A DNA stretch of 26,302 bases from GCA-002708145 sp045562755 (GCA_045562755.1 JBJKVF010000003.1:1-26302); one strand, 5' to 3'. Positions 15,650 through 23,363 are shown, numbered from the stretch's first letter. Translations and numbers: made by a program. The notes: generated from the letters alone by a model not told the origin.

Positions 15650-16696
15650 ATGTTCAATTTGAATAATTTGCCACTTCAGATAATTCGATTACTTCTGACT
15701 TTTGTAATTATTTTTTTAACTTTAATTATTTTTGGTGTGTCACCTTTTGAAGTGTTTGAGTCGATTTTGTATGGATCTTTAGGTAATTATTCGAAATTAA
15801 TCAGAACATTAATAGTATGGACTCCATTGTGCCTCTCAGCATTGGCTTTAATTTACACTTTTTCTGCAGGTATGTGGAATATCGGAATTGAAGGTCAAAT
15901 TATTATGGGAGCTGTTGGGGCTACTTTGGTCGCTAGGTCCTTTTTAGGAGATTACTTAATTTCACCATATTTACAAATATTAATGGCAATGTTTTTTGGT
16001 GGGGGCTGGGGTTTGATTTGTGCCATTCTAAAAATAAAAGGTAATGTTCATGAGATATTTAGTGGATTAGGCTTGGATTTTGTTGCGTCTGGCATAGTGA
16101 TTTACTTAATTATTGGTCCTTGGAAGAGGGCAGGTATTGCTTCTACTAGTGGTACGGATATGTTTAACAAAGCTTCTTGGGTTCCTACTATTGGGGATTC
16201 AAATTTCCCATTATTTTTAATTATTCTTGTTTTGTTTTTATATCTAATCAGTTTAATAATATTTCGTTACACTTCTTTGGGAATTAGATTAAAAGCAACT
16301 GGAATTAACACTTTTGCGACTAATAGATTTAATTTCAGTTCTGAAAAGTACATTGTTTTTTCATTTTTAATTGCCGGAGCAATAGCAGGCATAGCTGGAT
16401 TTTCCCAGTCATCTGCTGCATATCATAAACTTGTACCTTCTATTTCAGGTGGTTTTGGATTCTTATCTATATTGATAGTTTTGATTTGTTCTAGAAATAT
16501 TTATTTTACTTTTGTTGTGAGTTTTCTTTTCGCAGCATTAATTGTTGGAGGTAGTCAATTACAAATCAAATTAGGTTTAGATCATAGTTTGATAGGAATT
16601 ATTCAAGCTACTTTTGTATTGAGTTGGTTAGTTTTACAAAAGATTGAAATAGAAAAAATTGCTTATAAACAAATTTCAAAGATTTTTGCCAAATGA
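15650..16696 (+). CDS. ABC transporter permease 1 of the BMP-type (nucleoside) importer
   Basis: An inner-membrane permease of the branched-chain/ribose/nucleoside superfamily, 348 residues with about eight to ten membrane segments. The conserved core GMWNIGIEGQIIMGAVGATL (residues 78-97) matches the family feature of GMxNIGxEGQ in the first permease of such pairs. GIRLKATGINTFATNRF is the cytoplasmic EAA-like loop that contacts the ATPase. Its ATG follows the ATPase stop by one base, and its TGA shares the ATGA overlap with the next gene at 16693-16696, so the three membrane components are translationally linked. Confidence 0.92.
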   Translation: MFNLNNLPLQIIRLLLTFVIIFLTLIIFGVSPFEVFESILYGSLGNYSKLIRTLIVWTPLCLSALALIYTFSAGMWNIGIEGQIIMGAVGATLVARSFLGDYLISPYLQILMAMFFGGGWGLICAILKIKGNVHEIFSGLGLDFVASGIVIYLIIGPWKRAGIASTSGTDMFNKASWVPTIGDSNFPLFLIILVLFLYLISLIIFRYTSLGIRLKATGINTFATNRFNFSSEKYIVFSFLIAGAIAGIAGFSQSSAAYHKLVPSISGGFGFLSILIVLICSRNIYFTFVVSFLFAALIVGGSQLQIKLGLDHSLIGIIQATFVLSWLVLQKIEIEKIAYKQISKIFAK

Positions 16697-17649
16697 TTTT
16701 ATTTGAAAATACTTTAGTTACAGTTATTTCGTTGAGCACTCCATTAATTATTGCAGTGATTGGTGAAACTATTTCCGAAAAAGGTGGTGTAATAAATTTG
16801 TCGGCAGAAGGCACAATTATGATTTGTGCCTTATTTGGATTCATTGGGGCATATGAAACAGATTTTGCAGTTGTAGGCTTTTTGTCAGCAATGGTATTGG
16901 GAGCTGGGATATCATTTTTTATCTCTTATTGTGATATCAATCTTCGTATGGATCAAATTGCAGTTGGATTTGTTTTGACAATTTTATGTATAAATTTAAG
17001 TAATTTTTTAGGCCAAGATTATGTCAGAATTAATGGCCCTTTGATTACAAAATTACCAATTCCATTTTTATCTGACATACCTTTTTTTGGGTCTGTATTA
17101 TTTAATCATTCATTGATCACTTATCTATCTATAATTTTAATTCCATTATCTTGGATGTTTTTGAATAAAACTTCATATGGATTAGCTATTAGAGCGTCAG
17201 GAGAAAATCCTAGTTCAGCTAGTTCAAGAGGAATAAATGTCAGGAAGATGAGGTTAATATCTAGTGTGATAGGTGGTAGTTTGTTGGGTTTAGCTGGGGC
17301 CAGTTTTTCTCTTTATACTAAGTACGGATGGTCTGAAGGTCATACTACCAATTATGGTTGGATTGTTCTGGCAATTGTCATTTTTGGGGGTTGGAATCCA
17401 TTTAGGGCAGCAGTTGGGGCATATTCTTTTGGCCTACTACAAGTATTGGCTATTAAAGCTCAGTCAGTAACTTTAGCTTTATCTCAAATTCTTCCTTTAC
17501 TACCCTTCCCATTGATGATTTTTATATTAATATTTATCCAATACATTAATCGAGATGACATAAAAAATATCCCTAAGTGGATTGTTGCAATTCTAGGCGG
17601 GAATCAACCACAAGCTTTAGGGAAAAAATTACCGGAAGAGATTAAATGA
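16693..17649 (+). CDS. ABC transporter permease 2 of the BMP-type (nucleoside) importer
   Basis: The partner permease, 318 residues. The equivalent core is GETISEKGGVINLSAEGTIM (residues 24-43), which corresponds to the GExxxErsGvxNlgxEG pattern of the second permease. The loop SYGLAIRASGENPSSASSRG resembles the ATPase-contact segment. It overlaps permease 1 by 4 nt at its start and hpt by 4 nt at its end (ATGA at 17646-17649). This unbroken chain shows that the importer and hpt are one operon. Confidence 0.92.
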   Translation: MILFENTLVTVISLSTPLIIAVIGETISEKGGVINLSAEGTIMICALFGFIGAYETDFAVVGFLSAMVLGAGISFFISYCDINLRMDQIAVGFVLTILCINLSNFLGQDYVRINGPLITKLPIPFLSDIPFFGSVLFNHSLITYLSIILIPLSWMFLNKTSYGLAIRASGENPSSASSRGINVRKMRLISSVIGGSLLGLAGASFSLYTKYGWSEGHTTNYGWIVLAIVIFGGWNPFRAAVGAYSFGLLQVLAIKAQSVTLALSQILPLLPFPLMIFILIFIQYINRDDIKNIPKWIVAILGGNQPQALGKKLPEEIK

Positions 17650-18203
17650 AAGACATTACTGTTTCAGATATAGAAGTTTTGTGGGATAAAAATCAGATAG
17701 ATAATGAAATATCTAGAATTGCTACCGAAATAGATAGTAGGGTCAAAAATTATGATTCAGTAAATTTAATTCCAATTTTGTCTGGAAGTGTAATGTTTGT
17801 TTCAGATTTAATGTCCCAATTAGAAAATTTGCGTCCTGGTTTTTATAAAATGTTTCCCCTAATAGTGAAATCGTATGGTAATGAATTGGAATCTCAGGGT
17901 ACAAAAATATATGGGGATGAATTTTTGAAAGATAGTCTAGATCTAGATTCTCCAACTATTGTGGTAGATGATTTGATGGATACTGGAGAAACTTTATTGA
18001 AAGTAAGTCAAAGTATCGCAAAAATTTCTAGTAAAGAGGTTTTAACTGCTGTTCTTCTAAATAAACATGGAAAAAGAAAACATGTAATAGAACCTGATTA
18101 TTATTGCTTCAGTTTAAATGATAAAAGTTGGGTCGTTGGGTATGGTATGGATTACAAAGGTAAATTCAGAGGTTTAAATTACGTAGGAACTATCTTTAAT
18201 TAA
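17646..18203 (+). CDS. hpt: Hypoxanthine(-guanine) phosphoribosyltransferase
   Basis: This enzyme turns hypoxanthine, and often guanine, plus PRPP into IMP or GMP. The 185-residue protein has the pyrophosphate loop LSGSVMF (45-51), the PRPP motif VVDDLMDTGET (106-116) and the C-terminal purine-binding region WVVGYGMDYKGKFRGLNYVG, which is diagnostic for HPRT rather than other phosphoribosyltransferases. Its ATG lies inside the end of the permease gene, so imported nucleoside-derived bases and their salvage enzyme are co-expressed. The gene converges on the DUF35 gene with only 7 nt between. Confidence 0.94.
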   Translation: MKDITVSDIEVLWDKNQIDNEISRIATEIDSRVKNYDSVNLIPILSGSVMFVSDLMSQLENLRPGFYKMFPLIVKSYGNELESQGTKIYGDEFLKDSLDLDSPTIVVDDLMDTGETLLKVSQSIAKISSKEVLTAVLLNKHGKRKHVIEPDYYCFSLNDKSWVVGYGMDYKGKFRGLNYVGTIFN

Positions 18204-18227
18204 TTCAAAATTAAAGAGGTTTGAATT
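18202..18227. terminator. Possible bidirectional terminator between hpt and the DUF35 gene
   Basis: AATTCAAA (18202-18209) and TTTGAATT (18220-18227) are exact inverted copies around a 10-nt loop, spanning both convergent stop codons. The stem has only one G-C pair, so support is weak. Confidence 0.3.
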
Positions 18228-18627
18228 TAACTAAAGTAACTTCATCTGTGACTTTTTCAAAAACAGCAATTACATCCATATCTATTTTTACATCGTCAGC
18301 ATCAATCCCAACGATATTTGAAGGGATTTTCATTCCTTCATTTAATTGAATAATTGCATATATGTGACCATCAGCAGATTGAAAAGATGGATGTGCAGCT
18401 TGTTTAACTTTAGTGTAAGAATGAACTTTTCCTAATCCAGATGCTTTTTGCCATCCTAGATCCATTGATAGACATTTTGGGCAAACTTCCCTGGGGTAAA
18501 AGAAAAGAACAGAACAAGTATTACATCGAGGCACTAATAATTCTTCTTTTTGAGTTGCTTCCCAAAAAGGTTTTGTTAGTGTTGGATTGGATGCTATAGG
18601 TAGTGGTTTGTCGTAAGCAGATGCCAT
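18211..18627 (-). CDS. DUF35 / Zn-ribbon OB-fold protein, partner of the thiolase-like protein
   Basis: These small proteins bind acyl-CoA and act with thiolase-like partners. The 138-residue protein has FWEATQKEEL followed by a rubredoxin-like zinc ribbon with C35, C38, C49 and C52, and a C-terminal OB-fold (about 65-138, GKVHSYTKV onwards). It starts 10 nt after the TAA (18638-18640) that closes the extended thiolase frame, with AAGGA as ribosome site. The two genes form a unit. In the steroid degradation system Ltp2-ChsH2 a DUF35 domain is needed for aldol cleavage of a CoA thioester by a thiolase-like aldolase; similar cooperation is inferred here. The substrate is unknown. Confidence 0.9.
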   Translation of the reverse strand: MASAYDKPLPIASNPTLTKPFWEATQKEELLVPRCNTCSVLFFYPREVCPKCLSMDLGWQKASGLGKVHSYTKVKQAAHPSFQSADGHIYAIIQLNEGMKIPSNIVGIDADDVKIDMDVIAVFEKVTDEVTLVKFKPL

Positions 18628-18637
18628 TTTGTTATCC

Positions 18638-18697
18638 TTAAAGTGTGTCCTCGGACCCGAGAACTATCGAGCACATTTCGCTCGCTGTGCCCCCTCA
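18638..18697 (-). other. In-frame TGA and family-like C-terminal extension of the thiolase-like gene
   Basis: After TGA (18697-18695) the same frame continues for 18 codons, GGTASEMCSIVLGSEDTL, to TAA at 18640-18638. Gly-Gly followed by a hydrophobic strand ending in LG is how thiolase-like proteins usually end, so this looks like true coding sequence behind a stop codon. The stretch can form hairpins: GCACA/TGTGC or CGAGC/GCTCG just after the TGA, and a 7-bp stem with a 4-nt loop at 18646-18663. Confidence 0.6.
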
Positions 18698-19795
18698 ACC
18701 GTTTACCAGACAAAGGTCACTTTTGGGTACCTGCCTCGGACCCGCTTTACCCATGACTTGCCTAGCTCCTTCAATTACATGTCTGAATCCGCCTGCTAAA
18801 CCTGGTTGTCCACCTGAAAGTTGTCCTCCATCTGTATTGATAGGAAATTCACCTTTGTAAGTAGTATCAGTAGATTCATAAAAAGGACCAATATCTCCTT
18901 TATTAACTAATCCAGCATCTTCAATACAAACCGCTGCTAAGATTGTGTAACAGTCATAAAATTCAGCAAATTCAATGTCGCTTGGAGAATATCCTGACAT
19001 TTCTAAGGCTCTTCTCACAGATTCAACTGCCGGTGTTTCAGTGATTCTATCTCTCTGCCAAATATTAGCTTCACCTTGTTTAAGTCCAGTTCCTAAAATG
19101 TAGGCAGGTTTATTTTTAAGAGTTTTAGCTCTTTCTGGGGTAGTAATTATTAAAGCTGCAGCTCCATCACAAGGCATAACAGATTCTAATAATTTGATAG
19201 GTTCATTGATATATCTAGAGTTTAGAATGTCTTCTTTGGTAGCTGGTTGTCCATGAAATACTGCATTTTCATTTTTCTGTGCATTAAATCTTTGGTCTGC
19301 AGCCATTTTAGCTAATTGTTCTTCTGTAGTTCCGTATTCGTGCATATGTCTTTGATAAATGAGACCATATCCAGTATTAGCTCCTGGTGCCATTCCGTAG
19401 GGTTCTTCCCATTCGGACCTTATACTGGCTCCAGATAAACCTCTTCCGGGGTCTGGACGGTCTGTTCTAGCATTGCCCATAACTACTAATGCTGTGTGAC
19501 AAATTCCTCCGTTGATTGCAGCGGTAGCTACCATAGTAGCGGTGGCACCGCTGGCACCTTGCATAGTTACCCCTGTGGCGAAGTTTGGTTGAATTCCAAT
19601 GTATTCAGCAAGACCTGGAGGTGGTGTGACACCATCAGTAACTAAACCATTAATATCTTCTTTTCTTAAGCCAGCATCTTTGATAGCTAATTCTGCAGCT
19701 TCTGCACATAGCCCAACCATAGTTCTGCCTTCGTGAACTCGTTTGGTGGGAACTTCACCTATTCCAACTATGGCCGCTCTTCCTCTTAAAGTCAT
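18695..19795 (-). CDS. Thiolase-like (SCP2/Ltp2-type) protein lacking classical catalytic residues
   Basis: A thiolase-superfamily protein of 366 residues to its TGA. The segment MQGASGATATM (78-88) corresponds to the nucleophile region of thiolases, but the Cys position is G80. The motif normally carrying the catalytic His reads GGQLSGGQPG (323-332), with Gln in its place. EFYDCYTI (278-285) fits the SCP2/lipid-transfer branch. A thiolysis role is therefore doubtful, and a non-classical aldolase or ligand-binding role with the adjacent DUF35 protein is more likely. The ATG at 19795 has AAGGA upstream. The frame ends abruptly at LCLVNG followed by TGA, while 18 more in-frame codons (see 18638-18697) look like the missing C-terminus. 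Intact length would be about 385. Confidence 0.88.
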   Translation of the reverse strand: MTLRGRAAIVGIGEVPTKRVHEGRTMVGLCAEAAELAIKDAGLRKEDINGLVTDGVTPPPGLAEYIGIQPNFATGVTMQGASGATATMVATAAINGGICHTALVVMGNARTDRPDPGRGLSGASIRSEWEEPYGMAPGANTGYGLIYQRHMHEYGTTEEQLAKMAADQRFNAQKNENAVFHGQPATKEDILNSRYINEPIKLLESVMPCDGAAALIITTPERAKTLKNKPAYILGTGLKQGEANIWQRDRITETPAVESVRRALEMSGYSPSDIEFAEFYDCYTILAAVCIEDAGLVNKGDIGPFYESTDTTYKGEFPINTDGGQLSGGQPGLAGGFRHVIEGARQVMGKAGPRQVPKSDLCLVNG

Positions 19796-19856
19796 ATATG
19801 TCCTTATAACATTATGTTTATTATTAAATTCAATAGTATATCAATTTCAATTTATT

Positions 19857-20702
19857 TTAAAGATTTTTTGTGATGAATCCTACTCCAATTACATTTGGTC
19901 CTCCATATACTCCTATTACAGGTCCTATCTGGTATGTCTTTGGGGGATTGTCTAATTTTAGATTTTGGGTGATTTGATCTGCAAATTTATCAGCTAAAGA
20001 TTTATCAGTGCTATACACAATTCCAATAGTTTCAACCTCTCCAGTAGATTTAATTAATTCTTCTAATTTAATCATGCAAGCGGTGTTTGAGCGACCTCTT
20101 CCAAAGGCATCAATTATTCCGTTAGATGATCCTATAATAGGTTTAAAGTTTAGCATTTTGCCTAAAAGTGACTTGGCTTTTCCTATCCTTCCACCTTTTT
20201 CTAGGTACTCTAATGTGTCGAGAGCTGTGTAAACGTAACTTCGTTCTACTAAGTCTTCTATCAATTTTAGAATCTCGTTAATTTCTTTCCCTTCTTTAAC
20301 AGCATTTGCTGCAGCAATAGCTAATAAACCTAGTGAGATAGAAATTTGTTTTGAGTCTATGATGTGGACCTTAACTTTATTTTCTAAATGTTTTGCTGCT
20401 TGTGTCGCAGAGTTGATTGTCCCGCTAAGTTGATCTGATATATGAATAGAAATGATTTCATTTTCATCAGTTCCAAGTTTTTCATATACATCAATAAATT
20501 CACCAACAGAAGGTTGAGATGTTTTTGGGAAAATATCTCCATTAATTAATCGATCAAAAAAATCATCAGAATTTATTTCTATACCATCTTTATAAACCTT
20601 ATCTTCAAAATGAACGTTTAATGGGACTATTTCAATAGAAAGATCTTGAGCTGTTTTTTTATCTAAATCACATGTACTGTCAGTCACTATTTTGATTGCC
20701 AT
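19857..20702 (-). CDS. DegV family protein (fatty-acid-binding, FakB-like)
   Basis: DegV/FakB proteins bind a single fatty acid; in Firmicutes FakB presents it to the kinase FakA for phosphorylation and incorporation into phospholipid. The 281-residue protein has the family start KIVTDSTCDL (4-13), the SQPSVGEF segment (about 62-69), the SGTINSATQAA region and a late GPVIGVYGGPNVIGVG. A strong AAGGAG (20709-20714) precedes the ATG by 6 nt. No FakA-type (Dak2) gene is in the window. It lies 61 nt upstream of the thiolase-like gene on the same strand and may share its transcript. Confidence 0.92.
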   Translation of the reverse strand: MAIKIVTDSTCDLDKKTAQDLSIEIVPLNVHFEDKVYKDGIEINSDDFFDRLINGDIFPKTSQPSVGEFIDVYEKLGTDENEIISIHISDQLSGTINSATQAAKHLENKVKVHIIDSKQISISLGLLAIAAANAVKEGKEINEILKLIEDLVERSYVYTALDTLEYLEKGGRIGKAKSLLGKMLNFKPIIGSSNGIIDAFGRGRSNTACMIKLEELIKSTGEVETIGIVYSTDKSLADKFADQITQNLKLDNPPKTYQIGPVIGVYGGPNVIGVGFITKNL

Positions 20703-20820
20703 TGTTAACTCCTTGCAATTCTTGCAGGATATTCCAACTTCAGTATTTAATCAAACTTGTAAAATTATAGAAAAGTCATGATAAAATTAGTTGTTAAATC
20801 TTTCATTAACATAAAAAGAC

Positions 20821-20825
20821 GGGAG
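20821..20825 (+). promoter_or_regulatory. Ribosome binding site that decides the small SAP-protein start
   Basis: GGGAG lies 6 nt before the ATG at 20832. The ATG at 20778 lacks such a site and adds 18 basic and hydrophobic residues. Confidence 0.65.
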
Positions 20826-20831
20826 TTATAT

Positions 20832-21059
20832 ATGGCTGTTGAGAATTTTGAACAGTTCTTATCAGAATTTCGCGGAGATGATTTATCTTATGCTTTAAAG
20901 CAGTTAGATTTGCCAGTTTCTGGATCAAAATCAGATAAAGTGAATAGGATAATTGGTCTTTATCAAGCAAGCGATGAAGTATCCATTAAACGTGTACTGA
21001 GCGCTTTTAGGTCAGATGATGTGAAGCTCGCTGCAGACAAATCAGGAATTTTGAATTAG
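20832..21059 (+). CDS. Small protein with a SAP-like motif
   Basis: A 75-residue protein starting MAVENFEQFLSEF. Its middle, LSYALKQLDLPVSGSKSDKV (residues 18-37) followed by NRIIGLY, matches the SAP helix-turn-helix pattern (L..LGLPvsGtK..lv.RI) found in nucleic-acid-associated proteins. A second amphipathic part (VSIKRVLSAFRSDDVKLAAD) follows. SAP motifs usually bind DNA or RNA, so a small nucleic-acid-binding protein is plausible, but no other domain is present to define its process. The stop codon TAG overlaps the stop of the convergent PH-domain gene by 3 nt. It diverges from degV. Confidence 0.75.
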   Translation: MAVENFEQFLSEFRGDDLSYALKQLDLPVSGSKSDKVNRIIGLYQASDEVSIKRVLSAFRSDDVKLAADKSGILN

Positions 21060-21583
21060 CTTTCATCTTCGTCATTTTCATCCACTTCATTAACATTTAA
21101 ACCAGTTTTTGAACCGATTTCTTCACTCATTTGAGTAGATTTTTGTATGAATTGAAGCCTAGATTGGCGTTTGTCTATAAATGTGATTACAACATCCCCG
21201 TATCCCAGTGTTCTACCAAACATTCCAAAATTTGTTTTGATAGATTCAATCGTATTCAATGGGATTCTAAAAATTTTTCTTTTTTGAAATGGGAGTCCCG
21301 AACCTTTTAGATAAAATGAATCCTCGGAAATATAGAATATGGTTTGAGACCATTTGTAATATCTAGGGAGTGCTATTCCCGCAGCAAATAAAAATGGAAG
21401 TAGTCCACCTGTTGGATCTGTAGCAAATATTCCAGTAAATGTAGCTATCAAAACCAGTACCACTGACCATGTTAATGCAGGTAGAATCCATGCGGCGTGA
21501 GATTGTTTATATATATTTGCTGAATCTGGAATGTTTTCAGCTAGTTCAAAAGCAGGATTTTCGTTCGTTTTATCTTGTGACAT
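21056..21583 (-). CDS. Membrane protein with bacterial PH-like domain
   Basis: A 175-residue protein. A polar N-terminus (MSQDKTNENPAF) precedes two membrane helices, ILPALTWSVVLVLIATFTGIF and LLPFLFAAGIALP. These are followed by a bacterial pleckstrin-homology-like domain (about 80-150: FYISEDSFYLKGSG, IFRIPLNTIESIK and LGYGDVVITF) and an acidic C-terminal tail. Such proteins are common and mostly uncharacterised. I place the start at 21583, preceded by GGAG at 21589-21592. A longer in-frame reading from 21658 would translate the tRNA-Asn gene and is wrong. The start lies only 14 nt after the encoded CCA of that tRNA. Confidence 0.83.
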   Translation of the reverse strand: MSQDKTNENPAFELAENIPDSANIYKQSHAAWILPALTWSVVLVLIATFTGIFATDPTGGLLPFLFAAGIALPRYYKWSQTIFYISEDSFYLKGSGLPFQKRKIFRIPLNTIESIKTNFGMFGRTLGYGDVVITFIDKRQSRLQFIQKSTQMSEEIGSKTGLNVNEVDENDEDES

Positions 21584-21600
21584 TTTGTCTCCATGATTGG

Positions 21601-21672
21601 CTCCGCAGGCTGGATTCGAACCAGCGACCGATCGGTTAACAGCCGATTGCTCTACCACTGAGCTACTGCGGA
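21601..21672 (-). tRNA. tRNA-Asn (GTT)
   Basis: On the minus strand TCCGCAG pairs with CTGCGGA. The anticodon stem ATCGG/CCGAT encloses loop CTGTTAA, so the anticodon is GTT. The T arm is CTGG-TTCGAAT-CCAG. CCA is encoded at 21600-21598. The gene lies directly upstream of the PH-domain gene. Confidence 0.97.
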
Positions 21673-21690
21673 AAATCTTAATCTCTATGC

Positions 21691-21721
21691 ATCATACCAA
21701 TGAAATGGAATTTTAATGCAA
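21691..21721 (-). promoter_or_regulatory. Candidate promoter for tRNA-Asn
   Basis: On the minus strand TTGCAT (21721-21716) and TATGAT (21696-21691) are 19 nt apart, and the -10 box lies 18 nt before the tRNA. Spacing is slightly long, so the call is tentative. Confidence 0.4.
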
Positions 21722-21767
21722 ATCTAAGGGATATATTTTCTTTGAATGAATAAATCAAGTCAAGGAA

Positions 21768-23351
21768 TTAAAGTTTAGATAATAAATCAGAAACTCTTTC
21801 TGCTAACATCATTGTTGTTACGTTTGTGTTTGCTCTTACTGCATCTGGCATGACTGAGGCGTCGGCAATATATAGGTGATCAATTCCATAAACTTTACAA
21901 TTTTGATCTACTACAGCCATTTGATTAGATTCTATTCCCATTGAGCAAGAGCTTGTCATGTGGTTTCCGGTAAGAGTTGAGCGCCTCAACCAAGAGTGGA
22001 ATTTTTCATCGTCGCTTAAAATTTCATCTGAGGGGCTTTGTCTATGTGTAACAAAATCAGATAATTCTGAATTGTGCATAATTTCGTCTGCTTTTCTGAT
22101 ACCTTCTGCCATTCTTTTTACATCTAGTTCGCTTTTTAGTAAGTTTAGAGTGACATTAGGTTTATCGTGAGGATTACTAGATTTTAATGAAACGGATCCT
22201 TGGCTAGTGGCAAGATAAAGTAAAACTGCAATTTGGATGCCAGTTAATTCTGAATTATGGTTTTTTTCTCTATCAAAAAGAATATCTCTGTAGTCTCCTT
22301 CAGAAGCATATGAATTCATATATAAAATCATATCGTCAGGCATTTCAGGTGCAGATGAAGAAGAATATCTTAGACCAACTTGCAACATAGGCTTAGATGT
22401 GTCTAATTTTGTTATATCTTTTACACCCATTTTTACATAATTCATTGGGTGATCTCTTAAGTTTTTCCCTACTCCAGGTAGGTTAACAATTTGTTGTATG
22501 CCATGTTTTTTTAATTCATCTTCTGGACCTATACCAGATAAAAGTAAAATATGAGGGCTTGAAATAGTTCCTGCCGATAAAATTACTTTATCTCCATAAA
22601 CTCTAAATTGCTCTCCATTACTTTCTACGTCCACACCTTGAATTTGTTGATTGTTTATTAATAACTTTGTTACATAACAATTCGATCTAATGGTTAAATT
22701 TAATCGATGTCGAGAATCTGATAAATATCCTATAGCTGTGCTCATTCTGATGCCCTGATAGTTATTACATGGAAATGGCCCTACACCTGTTGCATCGGGC
22801 AAATTTAAATCCTTTGCAATTGGGTATCCTTCATTAATACAAGCATCAAAAAAAAGTTTTTGAGGTTCAGTCCATTCATGTTCAGGGAAACGTTGAGCAA
22901 GAATTGGTCCATCAGAACCATGGAAATCATCTGAAAAGTCTAAATCGTTTTCTAGCTTGTTGAAATAAGGAAGTACATCTTCATATTTCCATTTATTAAG
23001 TCCCTTTCGATTCCATAATTCGAAATCATGAGTAAGGCCTCTGAGGAAAATTTGACCATTGATTGAGCTGCTACCACCTGTGATTTTGCCTCTGGGTAAT
23101 CTAATTTCTCTGTCTTTGACTTCATCGTAATCACCCACTAATCCTGTGTGACCCCAATCATGATGTTCGTAAATAGCTAGGTGAGTTCCAGTTGCATATC
23201 CTAATTTGATATCTTCAGGTATTTCGTCAAAATTTTGATAATCTGGTCCACCTTCTAACAATAAAACTGAATTGTTAGGGTTTTCAGATAGTCTTGAAGC
23301 CAAAATAGAGCCAGCTGAACCTGAACCGATTACTACATAATCATATTCCAT
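21768..23351 (-). CDS. GMC-family FAD oxidoreductase (choline dehydrogenase-like)
   Basis: An FAD-dependent alcohol oxidoreductase of 527 residues. The N-terminal dinucleotide motif is GSGSAG (9-14), followed by LLLEGG. GMC signatures are RLPRGKITGGSSSINGQIF-type (GGSS) and LSAGTISSPHILLLSGIGP. The active-site histidine is probably H464 in GNHMTSSCSMG, and the second catalytic position lies in RANTN (506-510). Substrates in this family are alcohols such as choline, polyethylene glycol or sugars; none can be chosen here. The gene begins 12 nt after the zinc dehydrogenase stop, with AAGGTG as ribosome site, so the two act in one transcript, perhaps oxidising the same alcohol or successive intermediates. 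Confidence 0.93.
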   Translation of the reverse strand: MEYDYVVIGSGSAGSILASRLSENPNNSVLLLEGGPDYQNFDEIPEDIKLGYATGTHLAIYEHHDWGHTGLVGDYDEVKDREIRLPRGKITGGSSSINGQIFLRGLTHDFELWNRKGLNKWKYEDVLPYFNKLENDLDFSDDFHGSDGPILAQRFPEHEWTEPQKLFFDACINEGYPIAKDLNLPDATGVGPFPCNNYQGIRMSTAIGYLSDSRHRLNLTIRSNCYVTKLLINNQQIQGVDVESNGEQFRVYGDKVILSAGTISSPHILLLSGIGPEDELKKHGIQQIVNLPGVGKNLRDHPMNYVKMGVKDITKLDTSKPMLQVGLRYSSSSAPEMPDDMILYMNSYASEGDYRDILFDREKNHNSELTGIQIAVLLYLATSQGSVSLKSSNPHDKPNVTLNLLKSELDVKRMAEGIRKADEIMHNSELSDFVTHRQSPSDEILSDDEKFHSWLRRSTLTGNHMTSSCSMGIESNQMAVVDQNCKVYGIDHLYIADASVMPDAVRANTNVTTMMLAERVSDLLSKL

Positions 23352-23363
23352 AGAAGCACCTTT

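Noticed and set aside
18638..18697. UGA read as tryptophan or selenocysteine as a settled explanation
   Set aside because: UGA terminates several intact genes in the window, so reassignment fails. A selenocysteine reading lacks a matching apical-loop pattern and any sel gene here; it is kept only as a remote possibility.
21584..21658. N-terminal extension of the PH-domain protein
   Set aside because: These 25 codons are the tRNA-Asn gene read as protein; the ATG at 21583 has its own GGAG site.
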